DNA from: Rhodospirillaceae bacterium
GTDB taxonomy: Bacteria; Pseudomonadota; Alphaproteobacteria; Rhodospirillales; Rhodospirillaceae
Reading direction: 5' to 3'
NCBI GenBank assembly: GCA_028822445.1
Contig: JAPKDQ010000012.1
Coordinates: forward strand, 1-45,697
Length of the DNA: 45,697 bases
The position numbers and the translations under genes are program-made. Shown one piece after another: positions 25,396 through 34,016 of this stretch (the stretch's first letter is position 1; the number at the start of each line of letters is the position of its first letter). Under the pieces are notes generated by a model. That model worked only from the letters and a program-made list of their open reading frames with translations, ran no database searches and had not been told where the DNA came from.

Positions 25396-26160
25396 TTAGT
25401 CGGCGTTTGAGGTTCTGAGCAGGTCGACGGAAAACGTAAAGCGCCCTGCCGGGTGTTCACTGATAGAAACTTCAAAAACACGACCGGCTTTATCCTTGTA
25501 GCACCTCACGATCACGAGTGTTGGGCTGCCGGGTTTTACCCCCATTGCCCACGCTTTTTTTTCCGTCATTGATCCCGCGAAGAGGGTCATGGTGACTTCC
25601 TCAGCGATAACGTTGAATTCTTTTTGAATCACCATAAAGACCGGGGTTGTATCTTCACCAATACGATCAACGAGTTCCCGGTGCTCAGGCCGAACAAAAA
25701 TATCGGTCCAACAAATTGGGGACTTTTCGTCGAGATACCGGATCGCTTCAATCTTGTGCCAAGATTCTCTGACTTTTCCACCGATGATTTTCGCTAGTTT
25801 AGCATCGAGTTCTATTGGGGACGCACTTTTAACTTTTAGCTGGGTATCGATGGAGTACTGCAGTAATTCGTCTATGGAATTCAGCTTTTGAATAAACATG
25901 GTCTTTGGGCTTTTCGAAACCACGGTCGTGCCCGAGCCTTGCCGGCGCAGGATCATGCCGTTGTCGATCATGCGCCGTAGGGCTTCACGCACCGTAAAGC
26001 GACTGACGTTGAAGCGAGTACAAAGTTCGAGTTCCGTAGGCATGCGTGCGCCAATCAGGTAAACGCCTGACTCGATCTCAGCCTGCAGAATATCGGCAAG
26101 CTTCCTATAGCGAGGCACCGAGGGGTTTTCTTGTGACGTCTTTGTTTCTCCAGTACTCAC
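25396..26160 (-). CDS. GntR family (HutC/UTRA type) transcriptional regulator
   Basis: This protein (254 residues from GTG 26160) has an N-terminal winged helix-turn-helix (YRKLADILQAEIESGVYLIG, then FNVSRFTVREALRRM and RRQGSGTTVV). A C-terminal UTRA ligand-binding domain ends in FEVSISEHPAGRFTFSVDLL, typical of the HutC subfamily. The GTG at 26160 is preferred since GGGAG lies eight bases upstream and the domain begins 15 residues later; a TTG at 26205 would run the gene into its own operator. It is divergent from the acyl-CoA dehydrogenase/CoA-transferase operon and probably represses it until an acid or CoA-ester inducer binds UTRA. Confidence 0.92.
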   Translation of the reverse strand: MSTGETKTSQENPSVPRYRKLADILQAEIESGVYLIGARMPTELELCTRFNVSRFTVREALRRMIDNGMILRRQGSGTTVVSKSPKTMFIQKLNSIDELLQYSIDTQLKVKSASPIELDAKLAKIIGGKVRESWHKIEAIRYLDEKSPICWTDIFVRPEHRELVDRIGEDTTPVFMVIQKEFNVIAEEVTMTLFAGSMTEKKAWAMGVKPGSPTLVIVRCYKDKAGRVFEVSISEHPAGRFTFSVDLLRTSNAD

Positions 26161-26200
26161 AACGTCCGCTCCCGCTTTGATTCCTAGACTTAAACGTCCG

Positions 26201-26217
26201 GACAAATAAAATTTGTC
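26201..26217. promoter_or_regulatory. Inverted repeat GACAAAT-AAA-ATTTGTC, likely GntR operator 1
   Basis: This is a perfect seven-base inverted repeat with a three-base spacer in the interval between the GntR gene and the acyl-CoA dehydrogenase operon. TGTACA follows directly (26218-26223). Symmetry, location and AT-rich centre fit a dimeric GntR/HutC site controlling both directions. Confidence 0.65.
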
Positions 26218-26250
26218 TGTACATCTTATCTTAGTTAAAGTGGCTGATTA

Positions 26251-26269
26251 GACAAGAAAAGTAATTGTC
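26251..26269. promoter_or_regulatory. Second GACAA-N9-TTGTC inverted repeat, likely GntR operator 2
   Basis: The same half-sites (GACAA and TTGTC) as in the 26201 repeat occur again 50 bases on, with the spacing between half-sites two bases longer. Two sites in one 200-base interval support cooperative control by the adjacent GntR regulator. Confidence 0.5.
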
Positions 26270-26368
26270 GGGTTCCAAGAAAAAGTCTGAATGTCCGGAT
26301 GGGCGTACCGTAGATTTCGGCATGCCTGCTTAAGAAAAGCAGTTTAAATATCACCCTAGGAGGCCGGA

Positions 26369-27535
26369 ATGGCGCCAAAAGACGAGAAATATCACGATAT
26401 GGATGAGACGCTGATACTGGACAGTATCCATAAGTGGCTTGAGAGAGATGTTGCTCCATATGCAATGGATCTCGAGCACTCGGATACTTATCCCGTCGAA
26501 ATGGTCGAGCAGATGAAGGATATGGGATTATTCGGGGCCACTGTGAGCCAAGAATGGGGTGGGCTTGGACTATCCGCGTCAACGTATTCTAAAGTGGTCA
26601 CTATGATATCGGAAGTTTGGATGTCATTGACCGGCATTTTTAACTCTCACCTCATGATGGCTACAGCAGTTGAGAAGTTCGGCACTGAAGAACAAAAGCA
26701 AAGGTTCTTGCCTCGTTTTGTGACGGGGGAGCTGCGAGGTGGGACGGGCCTAACGGAGCCCGATGCCGGAACTGACCTTCAAGGTATTCGCACAAAAGCG
26801 GTGCGTGACGGTGATCACTATATCATCAATGGAACCAAGACCTGGATAACGAACTCCATTGAAGGCAGTTGTTTTGCACTACTGACTAAAACGGATATTA
26901 AAGCTGATCCACCGCGGAAGGGCATGAGTTTGTTCATCGTGGAGAAAGGGGCCGGTTTTGAGATTTCAAAACGTTTTGAGAAGCTTGGTTATAAGGGTAT
27001 TGATTCCGGTGAAATGGTCTTCACAGATTTCCGCGTTCCAGTAGATAACTTAATCGGTGGTGAAGAGGGGCGTGGTTTCTACCAGACCGTTGGCGGCTTG
27101 GAGCTGGGGCGAATTAATGTCGCGTCGCGGTCGGTTGGCATAGCTAAGAGAGCGCTGGATGAGGCTGTGCGTTATAGCCAAGAACGGTCCACCTTTGGTA
27201 AGCCTATTTGCCAGCATCAAGCGATACAATTGAAACTGGCTGAAATGGCCACCCGTTATGAGTCATCGCGCTTGCTCCTAGAGCAAGCAGCTAACGCTTA
27301 TGATGAGGGACGCCGCTGCGACCTTGAGGCAGGTATGGCTAAATATAGCGCGTCGGAAGCCGCGATAGAGAATTCACTCGAGGCTATGCGCATTCATGGC
27401 GGGTATGGCTATTCGAAAGAATTCATAGTGGAGCGTCTCTATCGCGACGCACCCCTTATGGCCATCGGCGAAGGTACTAACGAAATGCAAAAAATAATCA
27501 TTGCAAGGCAGTTGATTGAACGGAACAAAATATGA
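26369..27535 (+). CDS. Acyl-CoA dehydrogenase
   Basis: This 388-residue FAD-dependent acyl-CoA dehydrogenase makes the alpha,beta double bond of an acyl-CoA. Signatures are GGTGLTEPDAGTDLQGIRT (flavin/substrate loop), FGKPICQHQAIQLKLAEMA and MRIHGGYGYSKEF, and the catalytic base Glu368 in IGEGTNEMQK, the same position as in short-chain acyl-CoA dehydrogenase. The ATG has a strong AGGAGG seven bases upstream. It is the first gene of an operon with two CoA-transferases (ATGA overlap with the first), and the GntR regulator diverges from it. The pathway would activate an acid by CoA transfer and oxidise it; the acid is not known. Confidence 0.94.
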   Translation: MAPKDEKYHDMDETLILDSIHKWLERDVAPYAMDLEHSDTYPVEMVEQMKDMGLFGATVSQEWGGLGLSASTYSKVVTMISEVWMSLTGIFNSHLMMATAVEKFGTEEQKQRFLPRFVTGELRGGTGLTEPDAGTDLQGIRTKAVRDGDHYIINGTKTWITNSIEGSCFALLTKTDIKADPPRKGMSLFIVEKGAGFEISKRFEKLGYKGIDSGEMVFTDFRVPVDNLIGGEEGRGFYQTVGGLELGRINVASRSVGIAKRALDEAVRYSQERSTFGKPICQHQAIQLKLAEMATRYESSRLLLEQAANAYDEGRRCDLEAGMAKYSASEAAIENSLEAMRIHGGYGYSKEFIVERLYRDAPLMAIGEGTNEMQKIIIARQLIERNKI

Positions 27536-28725
27536 TGTCTCTGCCACTAGAAGGCCTCCGTGTTCTTACGCTTGAGCAATATGGAGCCGGACCTTACTGC
27601 TCAATGTTTATGGCAGACATGGGCGCTGAAGTTATTAAGATTGAGAATCCATCGACTGGCGGAGACTTTGCGCGCTCGACGGGGCCGTACTTTCTGGGTA
27701 AAAACGACAGCGAGTACTTTCAGGCTTTTAATCTAAATAAACGCAGTTTGACGCTCGACCTCAAGTCTGAAAAAGGCCTTGAGGTCTTTCATAAGCTAGT
27801 TGAGACCGCCGACGCGGTGATCAACAATATGCGCGGGAACCAACCGGCCAAGCTTGGCTTGGATTACGCTGCCTTAAAAGCGATTAACCCGAAGGTTGTC
27901 TGTGGCCATATCTCTGCCTATGGGCGTGATAATTCTCGGGCGTCATGGCCTGGGTATGACTATTTAATGCAAGCTGAAGCTGGTTTTCTCTCGGTTACAG
28001 GTGAGCCTGACGGACCGCCTGCTCGGTTTGGGCTGTCCCTTATTGATTTCATGACCGGGACAATGTTGGCCTATGGCGTTACGGCGGTAATAACCAAGGC
28101 ACAAAAAACGGGGGAAGGTGGCGATGTCGACGTGAGCCTAATGGAGGCTGCCCTACATCAGCTGACCTACCCAGGTGTGTGGTACCTCAATGAGGGTTTG
28201 GTTACCGGCCGTGCTCCGCGTGGCGCGCACCCCTCTGTAACTCCAAGCCAACTCGTGAAGAGCAAGGATGGCTGGGTCTTTATCATGTGCCAGAATCCTA
28301 AGTTTTGGGACCTGTTGGTGGATGGGCTCGACCGAGATGATTTACGTGAGGACCCCCGGTTTTCTGATCTGGCCTCACGACTGGAAAACCGAGCGGCTCT
28401 CACCGAGGTGCTAGACGACGTCTTTTCTGAGAAAACAGCGGAAAGTTGGGTTGATAAATTCAAAGGCATTATACCAATTTCTCCCGTCTATGACATGGCA
28501 CAAGCGTTGGATAATCCGTTTGTGGAAGAGTTAAACATGATAACTGAAGTCGATCACCCAGACCGGCCGGGGATGCGTGTTCTCAATAACCCGATTAGGC
28601 TTAATGGTGAGCGTGTTCCGATTAAGAGTGCGCCGAAACTTGGTGCTGATACAGATGAAATTCTCAAAAATATTGGCTATGCAGATTCGGATATCTCGGC
28701 AATGCGAAATGAAGGCGCGATCTGA
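27532..28725 (+). CDS. CaiB/BaiF family (family III) CoA-transferase
   Basis: This 397-residue class III CoA-transferase has the N-terminal TLEQYGAGPYCSMFMADMG, LNKRSLTLDLKSEKG, and a catalytic Asp172 in LSLIDFMTG at the position of Asp169 in formyl-CoA transferase. ATGA overlap with the acyl-CoA dehydrogenase indicates coupling. A second, distinct CoA-transferase follows after 50 bases, so the two may form a heteromer, as in benzylsuccinate (BbsEF) or succinyl-CoA:malate (SmtAB) systems, or may act on two different acids. Both proteins keep the Asp, so neither looks like an inactive partner. Confidence 0.93.
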   Translation: MMSLPLEGLRVLTLEQYGAGPYCSMFMADMGAEVIKIENPSTGGDFARSTGPYFLGKNDSEYFQAFNLNKRSLTLDLKSEKGLEVFHKLVETADAVINNMRGNQPAKLGLDYAALKAINPKVVCGHISAYGRDNSRASWPGYDYLMQAEAGFLSVTGEPDGPPARFGLSLIDFMTGTMLAYGVTAVITKAQKTGEGGDVDVSLMEAALHQLTYPGVWYLNEGLVTGRAPRGAHPSVTPSQLVKSKDGWVFIMCQNPKFWDLLVDGLDRDDLREDPRFSDLASRLENRAALTEVLDDVFSEKTAESWVDKFKGIIPISPVYDMAQALDNPFVEELNMITEVDHPDRPGMRVLNNPIRLNGERVPIKSAPKLGADTDEILKNIGYADSDISAMRNEGAI

Positions 28726-28775
28726 TTACCCTGGCTCTACCAGACAATCCTGTAAGTAAATGATGAGTGCATCCA

Positions 28776-29855
28776 ATGAAACTTGATGGTGTTCGCGTAA
28801 TTGATTTATCCATGTACTTACCTGGGCCACACTTAACGTTGATGATGGCTGATCATGGTGCAGATGTTCTCCGAGTGGAGCCCCCGGGCGGCGAGCCTGC
28901 GCGCAAGTATGGTCCGTTCCAGGATGGGCATTCCGTCTGGTTTCGCAATACGCATCGAGGCAAGACGAGTATATGCCTCAATCTGAAAGATGATGACGAT
29001 AGAGAACGGTTACTTGAGCTTTGCGAGACTGCGGACGTGTTTGTTGAAGCTTTCCGGCCTGGCGTCGTTAAGCGCCTGGGTGTCGATTATGAGGCTGTCA
29101 AAGCGCGAAACCCAAAGATCATCTATTGTTCGGTCTCAGCATTTGGACAAACTGGTCCGCTTTCCGGTGATCCGACCCATGACATGGGAGCGCAGGCACT
29201 TACCGGACTTTTAGCTATAAATGATGGTGGTGATGGTAAGCCTGTTGTACCAGGCCTGCCTGGAGCAGATATGGGTTCTTCTCTCGTCGGTCTCTCTGGC
29301 ATTCTTATGGCGCTCTATCGAAGAGAACAAACGGGCGAGGGCGATTATGTTGATGCGAGTATGTATGACACGCTCCTATCCTGGACGGCGCATCTAACAG
29401 GCTCAGTTCTTGCTGATGGCATTGCTCCAACGACACGAGAAGGCCGCTCCATTGGCGGGGCAGCCTTTTACAATATATACGAAACAAGAGATGGCCGATA
29501 TATCGCACTGACTGGGCGTGAACCGAAGTTCGTTAAGAGCCTGCTGACTGAAATCGAGAGAACTGATTTAATGGACGTCTGTTGTCTTGATGACTGTGTT
29601 GCTCAAGAGCCGGCGAAAGCAGTGCTGCGAGAGACATTTAAGACAAGGACCCAGGCAGATTGGATGTCTATTCTCTCGGGTCTTGAATTGGCTTGGGCAC
29701 CGGTCTTGGATATGGTCGAAGCTTTCGGGCACGAACATGCCAAAGCCAGAGGGATGGTGGTATCCGATGACAAGGGCCTTAGGCACGTGGGCAATCCGAT
29801 TAAGTTCACTAATGAACCCGCTGAACTGCGTTTCGATGTTCCAGATATTGAATAA
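28776..29855 (+). CDS. CaiB/BaiF family (family III) CoA-transferase, second copy
   Basis: This 359-residue class III CoA-transferase is shorter than its upstream neighbour and only distantly related to it. It has the N-terminal VIDLSMYLPGPHLTLMMADH, RGKTSICLNLKDDDD, and Asp165 in LPGADMGSSLVG as the likely nucleophile. ATG 28776 is preferred, with GAGTG upstream; GTG 28767 is possible. With the dehydrogenase it forms a three-gene operon. Having two different CoA-transferases next to one dehydrogenase suggests a heteromeric enzyme or recycling of CoA between a substrate and a product acid. Confidence 0.92.
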   Translation: MKLDGVRVIDLSMYLPGPHLTLMMADHGADVLRVEPPGGEPARKYGPFQDGHSVWFRNTHRGKTSICLNLKDDDDRERLLELCETADVFVEAFRPGVVKRLGVDYEAVKARNPKIIYCSVSAFGQTGPLSGDPTHDMGAQALTGLLAINDGGDGKPVVPGLPGADMGSSLVGLSGILMALYRREQTGEGDYVDASMYDTLLSWTAHLTGSVLADGIAPTTREGRSIGGAAFYNIYETRDGRYIALTGREPKFVKSLLTEIERTDLMDVCCLDDCVAQEPAKAVLRETFKTRTQADWMSILSGLELAWAPVLDMVEAFGHEHAKARGMVVSDDKGLRHVGNPIKFTNEPAELRFDVPDIE

Positions 29856-29999
29856 GAAATTTATGAGGGCCCTCATGAACTCCATAGACAGAAATCCCTG
29901 AAGGTTGGCAGTATTTTCTTATTGCCAATTGTTGCGCTTGCCTAAGGGTTCCAGCAGTCATACAAACAATTTTAAAATTGGCGCTGTGGATGGAAAATA

Positions 30000-30746
30000 A
30001 TGGCGATTAACGAAACGTACCTATCGATCTTGGGGGCTTTACTCGATCGGAGGGGCGAAGAACTAGTCGGGTCAAATTGGACCCGCACGATGTGTTTATC
30101 GTATCCAGATCTTCTGGCACCGGCCGGAGCAATTTCTCGATTGTTTGGGGAAGACATTCTTGCGGGCCTAGAAGTGAGGAAAGACAGCGATCAAGTTAAG
30201 AAATATCATGGACTTCCCGATAGCTTCGGCCCTGTTTACGAAACTGAAAGCCTGTTTGAGGGCTTGCGCATTAAACCGGACTTTATTGACGTCAAGAAGT
30301 TGCGTGGGCCCGAAAAGATTGTGGATTTAAACGAGCGGTTGCCCAGTGAGTATCATGGTCAATATGATTTGGTTATTGACACCGGAACAATGGAGCATTG
30401 CTTTAATGTGGGAAACGCCTTCCGCTCCATGTGTGAGTTATCGAAATTAGGCGGTCATATAATAAGTCTATCGCCGATGACGATGATTAATCACGGTTTT
30501 TGGAATTTCAGCCCTACAGCTTATTTTGACGGGTTTTTGCAAAATGGTTTTGAAGTTAATTTTTTACAGGGAATGTTTCAGAGTGAAACAGGAATTAAAG
30601 CGATTGATTTCTCGAGTGGCCCGACAGAAAGAACTATGGCGCCGTCCGAAGTGACTTTAATTTGCATCGCTAAGAAAATTAAAGAGCAAGAATTTAAGTG
30701 GCCGGTCCAGTCTAAATACAGAGACCTTCTGTCTTCTGGTACCTGA
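30000..30746 (+). CDS. Methyltransferase-fold protein of glycan locus
   Basis: This 248-residue protein resembles a divergent class I SAM methyltransferase common in surface-polysaccharide loci. The region EYHGQYDLVIDTGTMEHCFN matches the motif II/III area with its acidic strand end, and RSMCELSKLGGHIISLSPMT the following helix and strand. A clear glycine-rich motif I (GxGxG) is not visible, so SAM binding is uncertain. There is no signal peptide or membrane helix. It starts the right-hand glycan region. The 144 bases before it contain a small inverted repeat (TTGGCA/TGCCAA, 29905-29928) but no clear terminator or promoter. Confidence 0.75.
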   Translation: MAINETYLSILGALLDRRGEELVGSNWTRTMCLSYPDLLAPAGAISRLFGEDILAGLEVRKDSDQVKKYHGLPDSFGPVYETESLFEGLRIKPDFIDVKKLRGPEKIVDLNERLPSEYHGQYDLVIDTGTMEHCFNVGNAFRSMCELSKLGGHIISLSPMTMINHGFWNFSPTAYFDGFLQNGFEVNFLQGMFQSETGIKAIDFSSGPTERTMAPSEVTLICIAKKIKEQEFKWPVQSKYRDLLSSGT

Positions 30747-30795
30747 GTTGTTTGTCTGACGTCGGCTTCTGAGTCGGTTTGAAAGAGGAAATTAT

Positions 30796-31704
30796 ATGGC
30801 CTTGAACGCATATTATGATACGCGCATAGCACCGGTTACCTTTGATTTCGTCTACTTCTTGATTAATGCAGAGTGTCATCGACAGGCCGCACGACTGCCA
30901 GAAATTGACTTAAACATAATTTGCGCCGGCTTTAGAAACCAAAGTCTGAGAGATCAGAAATACGCAGAATCCGAGAAGGCTTGGCGCGTCCACCATATTA
31001 TTGGTCAGATACCTCGGCTGCTGCCTACTGTCCGGGCGACGAAGTTTCAATATGACGAGATAAGCCATGTAAGCTTTCCAGCTTATCCTAAAACCTACCC
31101 GTTCTTAACCCAAGACAGTGCAGTGCGATCATACATGCCAACCGTCTTCCGTAGGATGCAAGAGGAAGGATGCCAAGTTCAACCCTTTGAGGCAACAACG
31201 CATGCAAAAAACCTGGTCAGAAATTATACAAGGGGACATCCCTATATAACGATATCTCTTCGCACGACAGAGTTTCAGCCAGAGAGAAACTCTAACCTTG
31301 ATGCATGGTATAATTTCAGCTTGGAAATGGGTGCTTCAGGAGTGAGGGTCCTCGTTATCCCGGATTTTGAAGATTCGTTTAACAATAGAGCTGCATGGAA
31401 ATATGATTGGGACCTGGTTGACTTTGCCGCCCATGACCTCGATTTGCGGTTAGCCTTGTACGAAGATGCTGTGGACAACTTTACCGTCAATAATGGTGTT
31501 GCGGCTTTACTGGTTTTCTCCAAGTGCCCGTTTAAAATGTTTAAGATGAGTGTTCCTGGAATAGAAACGACGAGTGCTGAGTACCTAAAGTCTAACTGGA
31601 ACGTAGACCCAGGAGAAACACCGAGTTTTTTACAAGGAGACCAAAGGTGGGTTTGGCAGGATGACGCGGTCGAAAACTTGATGGAGTTTGCAAGGGCTAC
31701 ATGA
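30796..31704 (+). CDS. Hypothetical protein of glycan locus
   Basis: I cannot assign a function to this 302-residue protein. It has no signal or membrane helix. It carries PYITISLRTTEFQPERNSN (about 154-172) followed by a VRVLVIPDFEDSF strand, which I recall from proteins of unknown function inside O-antigen/capsule clusters. The Rossmann-like alternation suggests a GT-B-like half or a sugar-binding fold. It has AGAGGA seven bases before the ATG and follows the previous gene by 49 bases. Position between methyltransferase-type genes and an SDR makes a role in glycan assembly likely. Confidence 0.68.
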   Translation: MALNAYYDTRIAPVTFDFVYFLINAECHRQAARLPEIDLNIICAGFRNQSLRDQKYAESEKAWRVHHIIGQIPRLLPTVRATKFQYDEISHVSFPAYPKTYPFLTQDSAVRSYMPTVFRRMQEEGCQVQPFEATTHAKNLVRNYTRGHPYITISLRTTEFQPERNSNLDAWYNFSLEMGASGVRVLVIPDFEDSFNNRAAWKYDWDLVDFAAHDLDLRLALYEDAVDNFTVNNGVAALLVFSKCPFKMFKMSVPGIETTSAEYLKSNWNVDPGETPSFLQGDQRWVWQDDAVENLMEFARAT

Positions 31705-31790
31705 CCGTAGTTGAAAAAATAATTTAGAGTTTCGGCCATAACACCGGTCTCTGCCCTAGCCGGTTATTTGCCACATGGAGTCATAGGAAG

Positions 31791-32588
31791 TTGCAATACG
31801 TCGTTATTGGTTCTGCGGGTTTTATTGGCACATATCTAAAGCATGCGTTGCAGGCGGATGGTGTGGACCGCACTGTTGTTGACCTTTCTGATAGTACAGC
31901 CTCGAAGAAACTTGGGGGTATCGTAGATGGCAAATCTTGTGTGTACTGTGCGAACGGCGGGTCGGGACAGAACGGCTTGGGTGCATCTGAAAACTTAAGG
32001 TTACTTGAACCTTTTTTGGCCGTAGCCGATAGATGTGCTCACGTTACGTATTTGTCGTCGGACATGGTCTACCCATACGATGTCACGGTAACTGAAGACC
32101 TGGTTCCTGATCCTGACACAGGATATGGAGAGATGCACGCGGCCCGGGAAGAGGCGCTTCTTGGTGCTGTTGGCAGCAGGTTAATGATAGCTAGGCTTGC
32201 GCAAGTTTATGGTCCTGGTGACACCCATAATGCTTACGGTCCATGCCGCATGCTTCGCGAGGCCTTGCTCGGTGGCCCTATAGTTGTTAAGGGGCGCGGC
32301 GAAGAGCGTAGAGACCATATTCAAATACAGGATGCTGTAACGTTACTGACGTCTCTAATAAGAAGTGAGGCGATGGGTATTTTTAATATCGCAACGGGAC
32401 AGGCGGTTTCTTTTGAAGATGTAGCAAAATACGTTCAGAGTATCGTGCCTTGCGACATAAACTATGAGCCGAGGAGGGTCCCGGTCAAACATCGGGATTT
32501 TGACGTTTCAAAATTAAGGGAAAGGTTCCCTGATTTTCGTCCGCAGACGATGAACCTGGATGACATGATTGAGTTGAATAATGGCTGA
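31791..32588 (+). CDS. NAD-dependent epimerase/reductase (extended SDR)
   Basis: This 265-residue SDR begins with the dinucleotide motif IGSAGFIGTYLKHAL. It shares the fold with RmlD/GalE-type nucleotide-sugar enzymes (VTYLSSDMVYPYD, then ARLAQVYGPGD). The usual YxxxK is replaced by YGEMH, so the Lys is missing; this may be a reductase variant or an inactive binding protein. The start is TTG at 31791, with GGAG ten bases upstream; no in-frame ATG is near. It overlaps the following methyltransferase gene by eight bases, showing an operon. It probably modifies a nucleotide-linked sugar. Confidence 0.8.
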   Translation: MQYVVIGSAGFIGTYLKHALQADGVDRTVVDLSDSTASKKLGGIVDGKSCVYCANGGSGQNGLGASENLRLLEPFLAVADRCAHVTYLSSDMVYPYDVTVTEDLVPDPDTGYGEMHAAREEALLGAVGSRLMIARLAQVYGPGDTHNAYGPCRMLREALLGGPIVVKGRGEERRDHIQIQDAVTLLTSLIRSEAMGIFNIATGQAVSFEDVAKYVQSIVPCDINYEPRRVPVKHRDFDVSKLRERFPDFRPQTMNLDDMIELNNG

Positions 32589-33246
32589 AAAACAGTACGA
32601 AGAATTTAAGGCCCGCTTTGAGGCGGAACAAACTGATCGATTAGGTTTGATGGTCAGTCACGCCTTTGAGGAAGACCCGAAGCGTGTTGGGTTTACTTTC
32701 GCACGCTACGGTTTCGTGGCTCAGATGTTCTCAGGGTTCTCATCAGTCCTGGAAGTTGGCTGCGGCGACGGACAAATTAGTCGTGTCGTCCGACAGGCTG
32801 TCGGTTCGTTGACGGCTGTAGACTTTGATGACCAATTCGTAGCTGATGCGCAAGAAAAGATGAATCCAAAGTGGCCGATAACTTATAGTCAGCATGACAT
32901 ATTAACAGACCCGGTGAACGGAATATTCGATGGGGCCTACAGTTTAGATGTTCTGGAACATATAGACAAATTGAACGAAGGTCTGTTTGTTAGAAACATT
33001 GCTAAGTCTCTGACTGACGATGGCAGCCTCATCATTGGCATGCCGTCTTTAGAGTCTCAAGTGTATGCCAGTCCGGTGAGTAAGGCGGGTCACATTAATT
33101 GCAAAACGCAGGATGATCTAACGAGCTTTCTCAAAGGCTACTTTCACAACGTTTTTCCTTTTGGCATGAATGATAGCACACTCCATACTGGCTACGGCGG
33201 GATGTGCCACTACCTTCTAGCGTTGTGTGTTCGCCCGAAAAGATAA
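32581..33246 (+). CDS. Class I SAM-dependent methyltransferase
   Basis: This 221-residue methyltransferase has a clear motif I (VLEVGCGDGQISRVV, about residues 57-71), followed by TAVDFDDQFVADA, a GAYSLDVLEHI motif and LIIGMPSLE. The N-terminus is short and there is no transmembrane segment. It may methylate a sugar of the surface glycan or a lipid carrier intermediate; the substrate is unknown. It overlaps the preceding SDR gene and ends the plus-strand part of the glycan locus. The convergent minus-strand operon ends 115 bases later. Confidence 0.9.
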   Translation: MAEKQYEEFKARFEAEQTDRLGLMVSHAFEEDPKRVGFTFARYGFVAQMFSGFSSVLEVGCGDGQISRVVRQAVGSLTAVDFDDQFVADAQEKMNPKWPITYSQHDILTDPVNGIFDGAYSLDVLEHIDKLNEGLFVRNIAKSLTDDGSLIIGMPSLESQVYASPVSKAGHINCKTQDDLTSFLKGYFHNVFPFGMNDSTLHTGYGGMCHYLLALCVRPKR

Positions 33247-33361
33247 GTTGAATAGTAGGCCGATCTGGAACCCTTAAAGCGATTGATGGGTGTTCTAATC
33301 TCCGGCGCATAAGTTCGCATTGCCGGCCTTTTGAAAAGGGTGGCTCCTGTGGAGGCAGAGC

Positions 33362-34012
33362 CTATTCAAAATAGATAAATGAATGGTCGCCTGTGTAGCC
33401 GGTCTTCTTAAACCACCAGCCCCATTCTTCGGGTGTATTGAACTGTTCACATGTTACCTGCCAATAAAGCAGGTTCGCCTTCTCTTCTTCAGTTCGATAG
33501 GATTCTACGCATAGATACTTTTCTTTGCCAACGCGTTCCATCTCACTTAGAGCAGGGTCAAGTTCATGGGTATATAAGTTATGAAGTGCGTTTATCGATA
33601 TCACGAGATCGAATTCATCGTCGTCATAAGGGAGTGAGGTTGCACTACCGTGATCTATTAGGTGCTTGACTTCGGGTTTGGCATTTTCAATGGCATAGGT
33701 TGAGACATCTATGCCCTTCACGTCAATGCCAGGGAGAACCTGTGTGAAGTCGAACATTAGAAAGCCTTTACCGCAACCCACGTCTAGGATTCGGTCGCCA
33801 GCCTTTAGCCCATAGTGCTCAATCATGACATCGGCGATTTTTGCCCACCGACCTTCCATGTATCGATACCCGCCATAATTGATGCGCCGGTCGCCGTCCC
33901 AGTAATCGTAACCCCACTTTTTCGCGAGTTCCGCCGCGACGGCCTTTGGATACTCCGGATCATTAACCCGAGCTAGGTAGTCGCGTGTCGTGCTCTTATG
34001 GAGGGGAGACAT
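33362..34012 (-). CDS. Class I SAM-dependent methyltransferase (last gene of operon)
   Basis: This methyltransferase (216 residues) has motif I RILDVGCGKGFLMFDF, then KGIDVSTYAIENA and the FDLVISINALHNL block. It is the most distal gene of the eleven-gene minus-strand unit. ATG 34012 is chosen; a TTG at 34030 would overlap the previous gene by 14 bases. The gap to the upstream stop is four bases, so it is co-translated. The N-terminal RDYLARVNDPEYPKAVAAEL resembles a substrate-recognition helix region of sugar O- or C-methyltransferases; this assignment is tentative. Confidence 0.9.
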   Translation of the reverse strand: MSPLHKSTTRDYLARVNDPEYPKAVAAELAKKWGYDYWDGDRRINYGGYRYMEGRWAKIADVMIEHYGLKAGDRILDVGCGKGFLMFDFTQVLPGIDVKGIDVSTYAIENAKPEVKHLIDHGSATSLPYDDDEFDLVISINALHNLYTHELDPALSEMERVGKEKYLCVESYRTEEEKANLLYWQVTCEQFNTPEEWGWWFKKTGYTGDHSFIYFE

Positions 34013-34016
34013 GAGG

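Noticed and set aside
31275-31739. 154-codon minus-strand open frame opposite the unassigned glycan-locus protein
   Set aside because: The plus-strand gene has a good ribosome-binding site and operon spacing; the antisense frame lacks both.
31737-31767. ATAACACCGG ... CCGGTTAT imperfect inverted repeat before the SDR gene
   Set aside because: It has a bulge and a long loop, does not end in a T-run, and lies inside an operon; probably chance.
33302-33326. CCGGC/GCCGG inverted repeat between the convergent glycan transcription units
   Set aside because: Only five base pairs with a 15-base loop; too weak to call a terminator, although CCTTTT follows.
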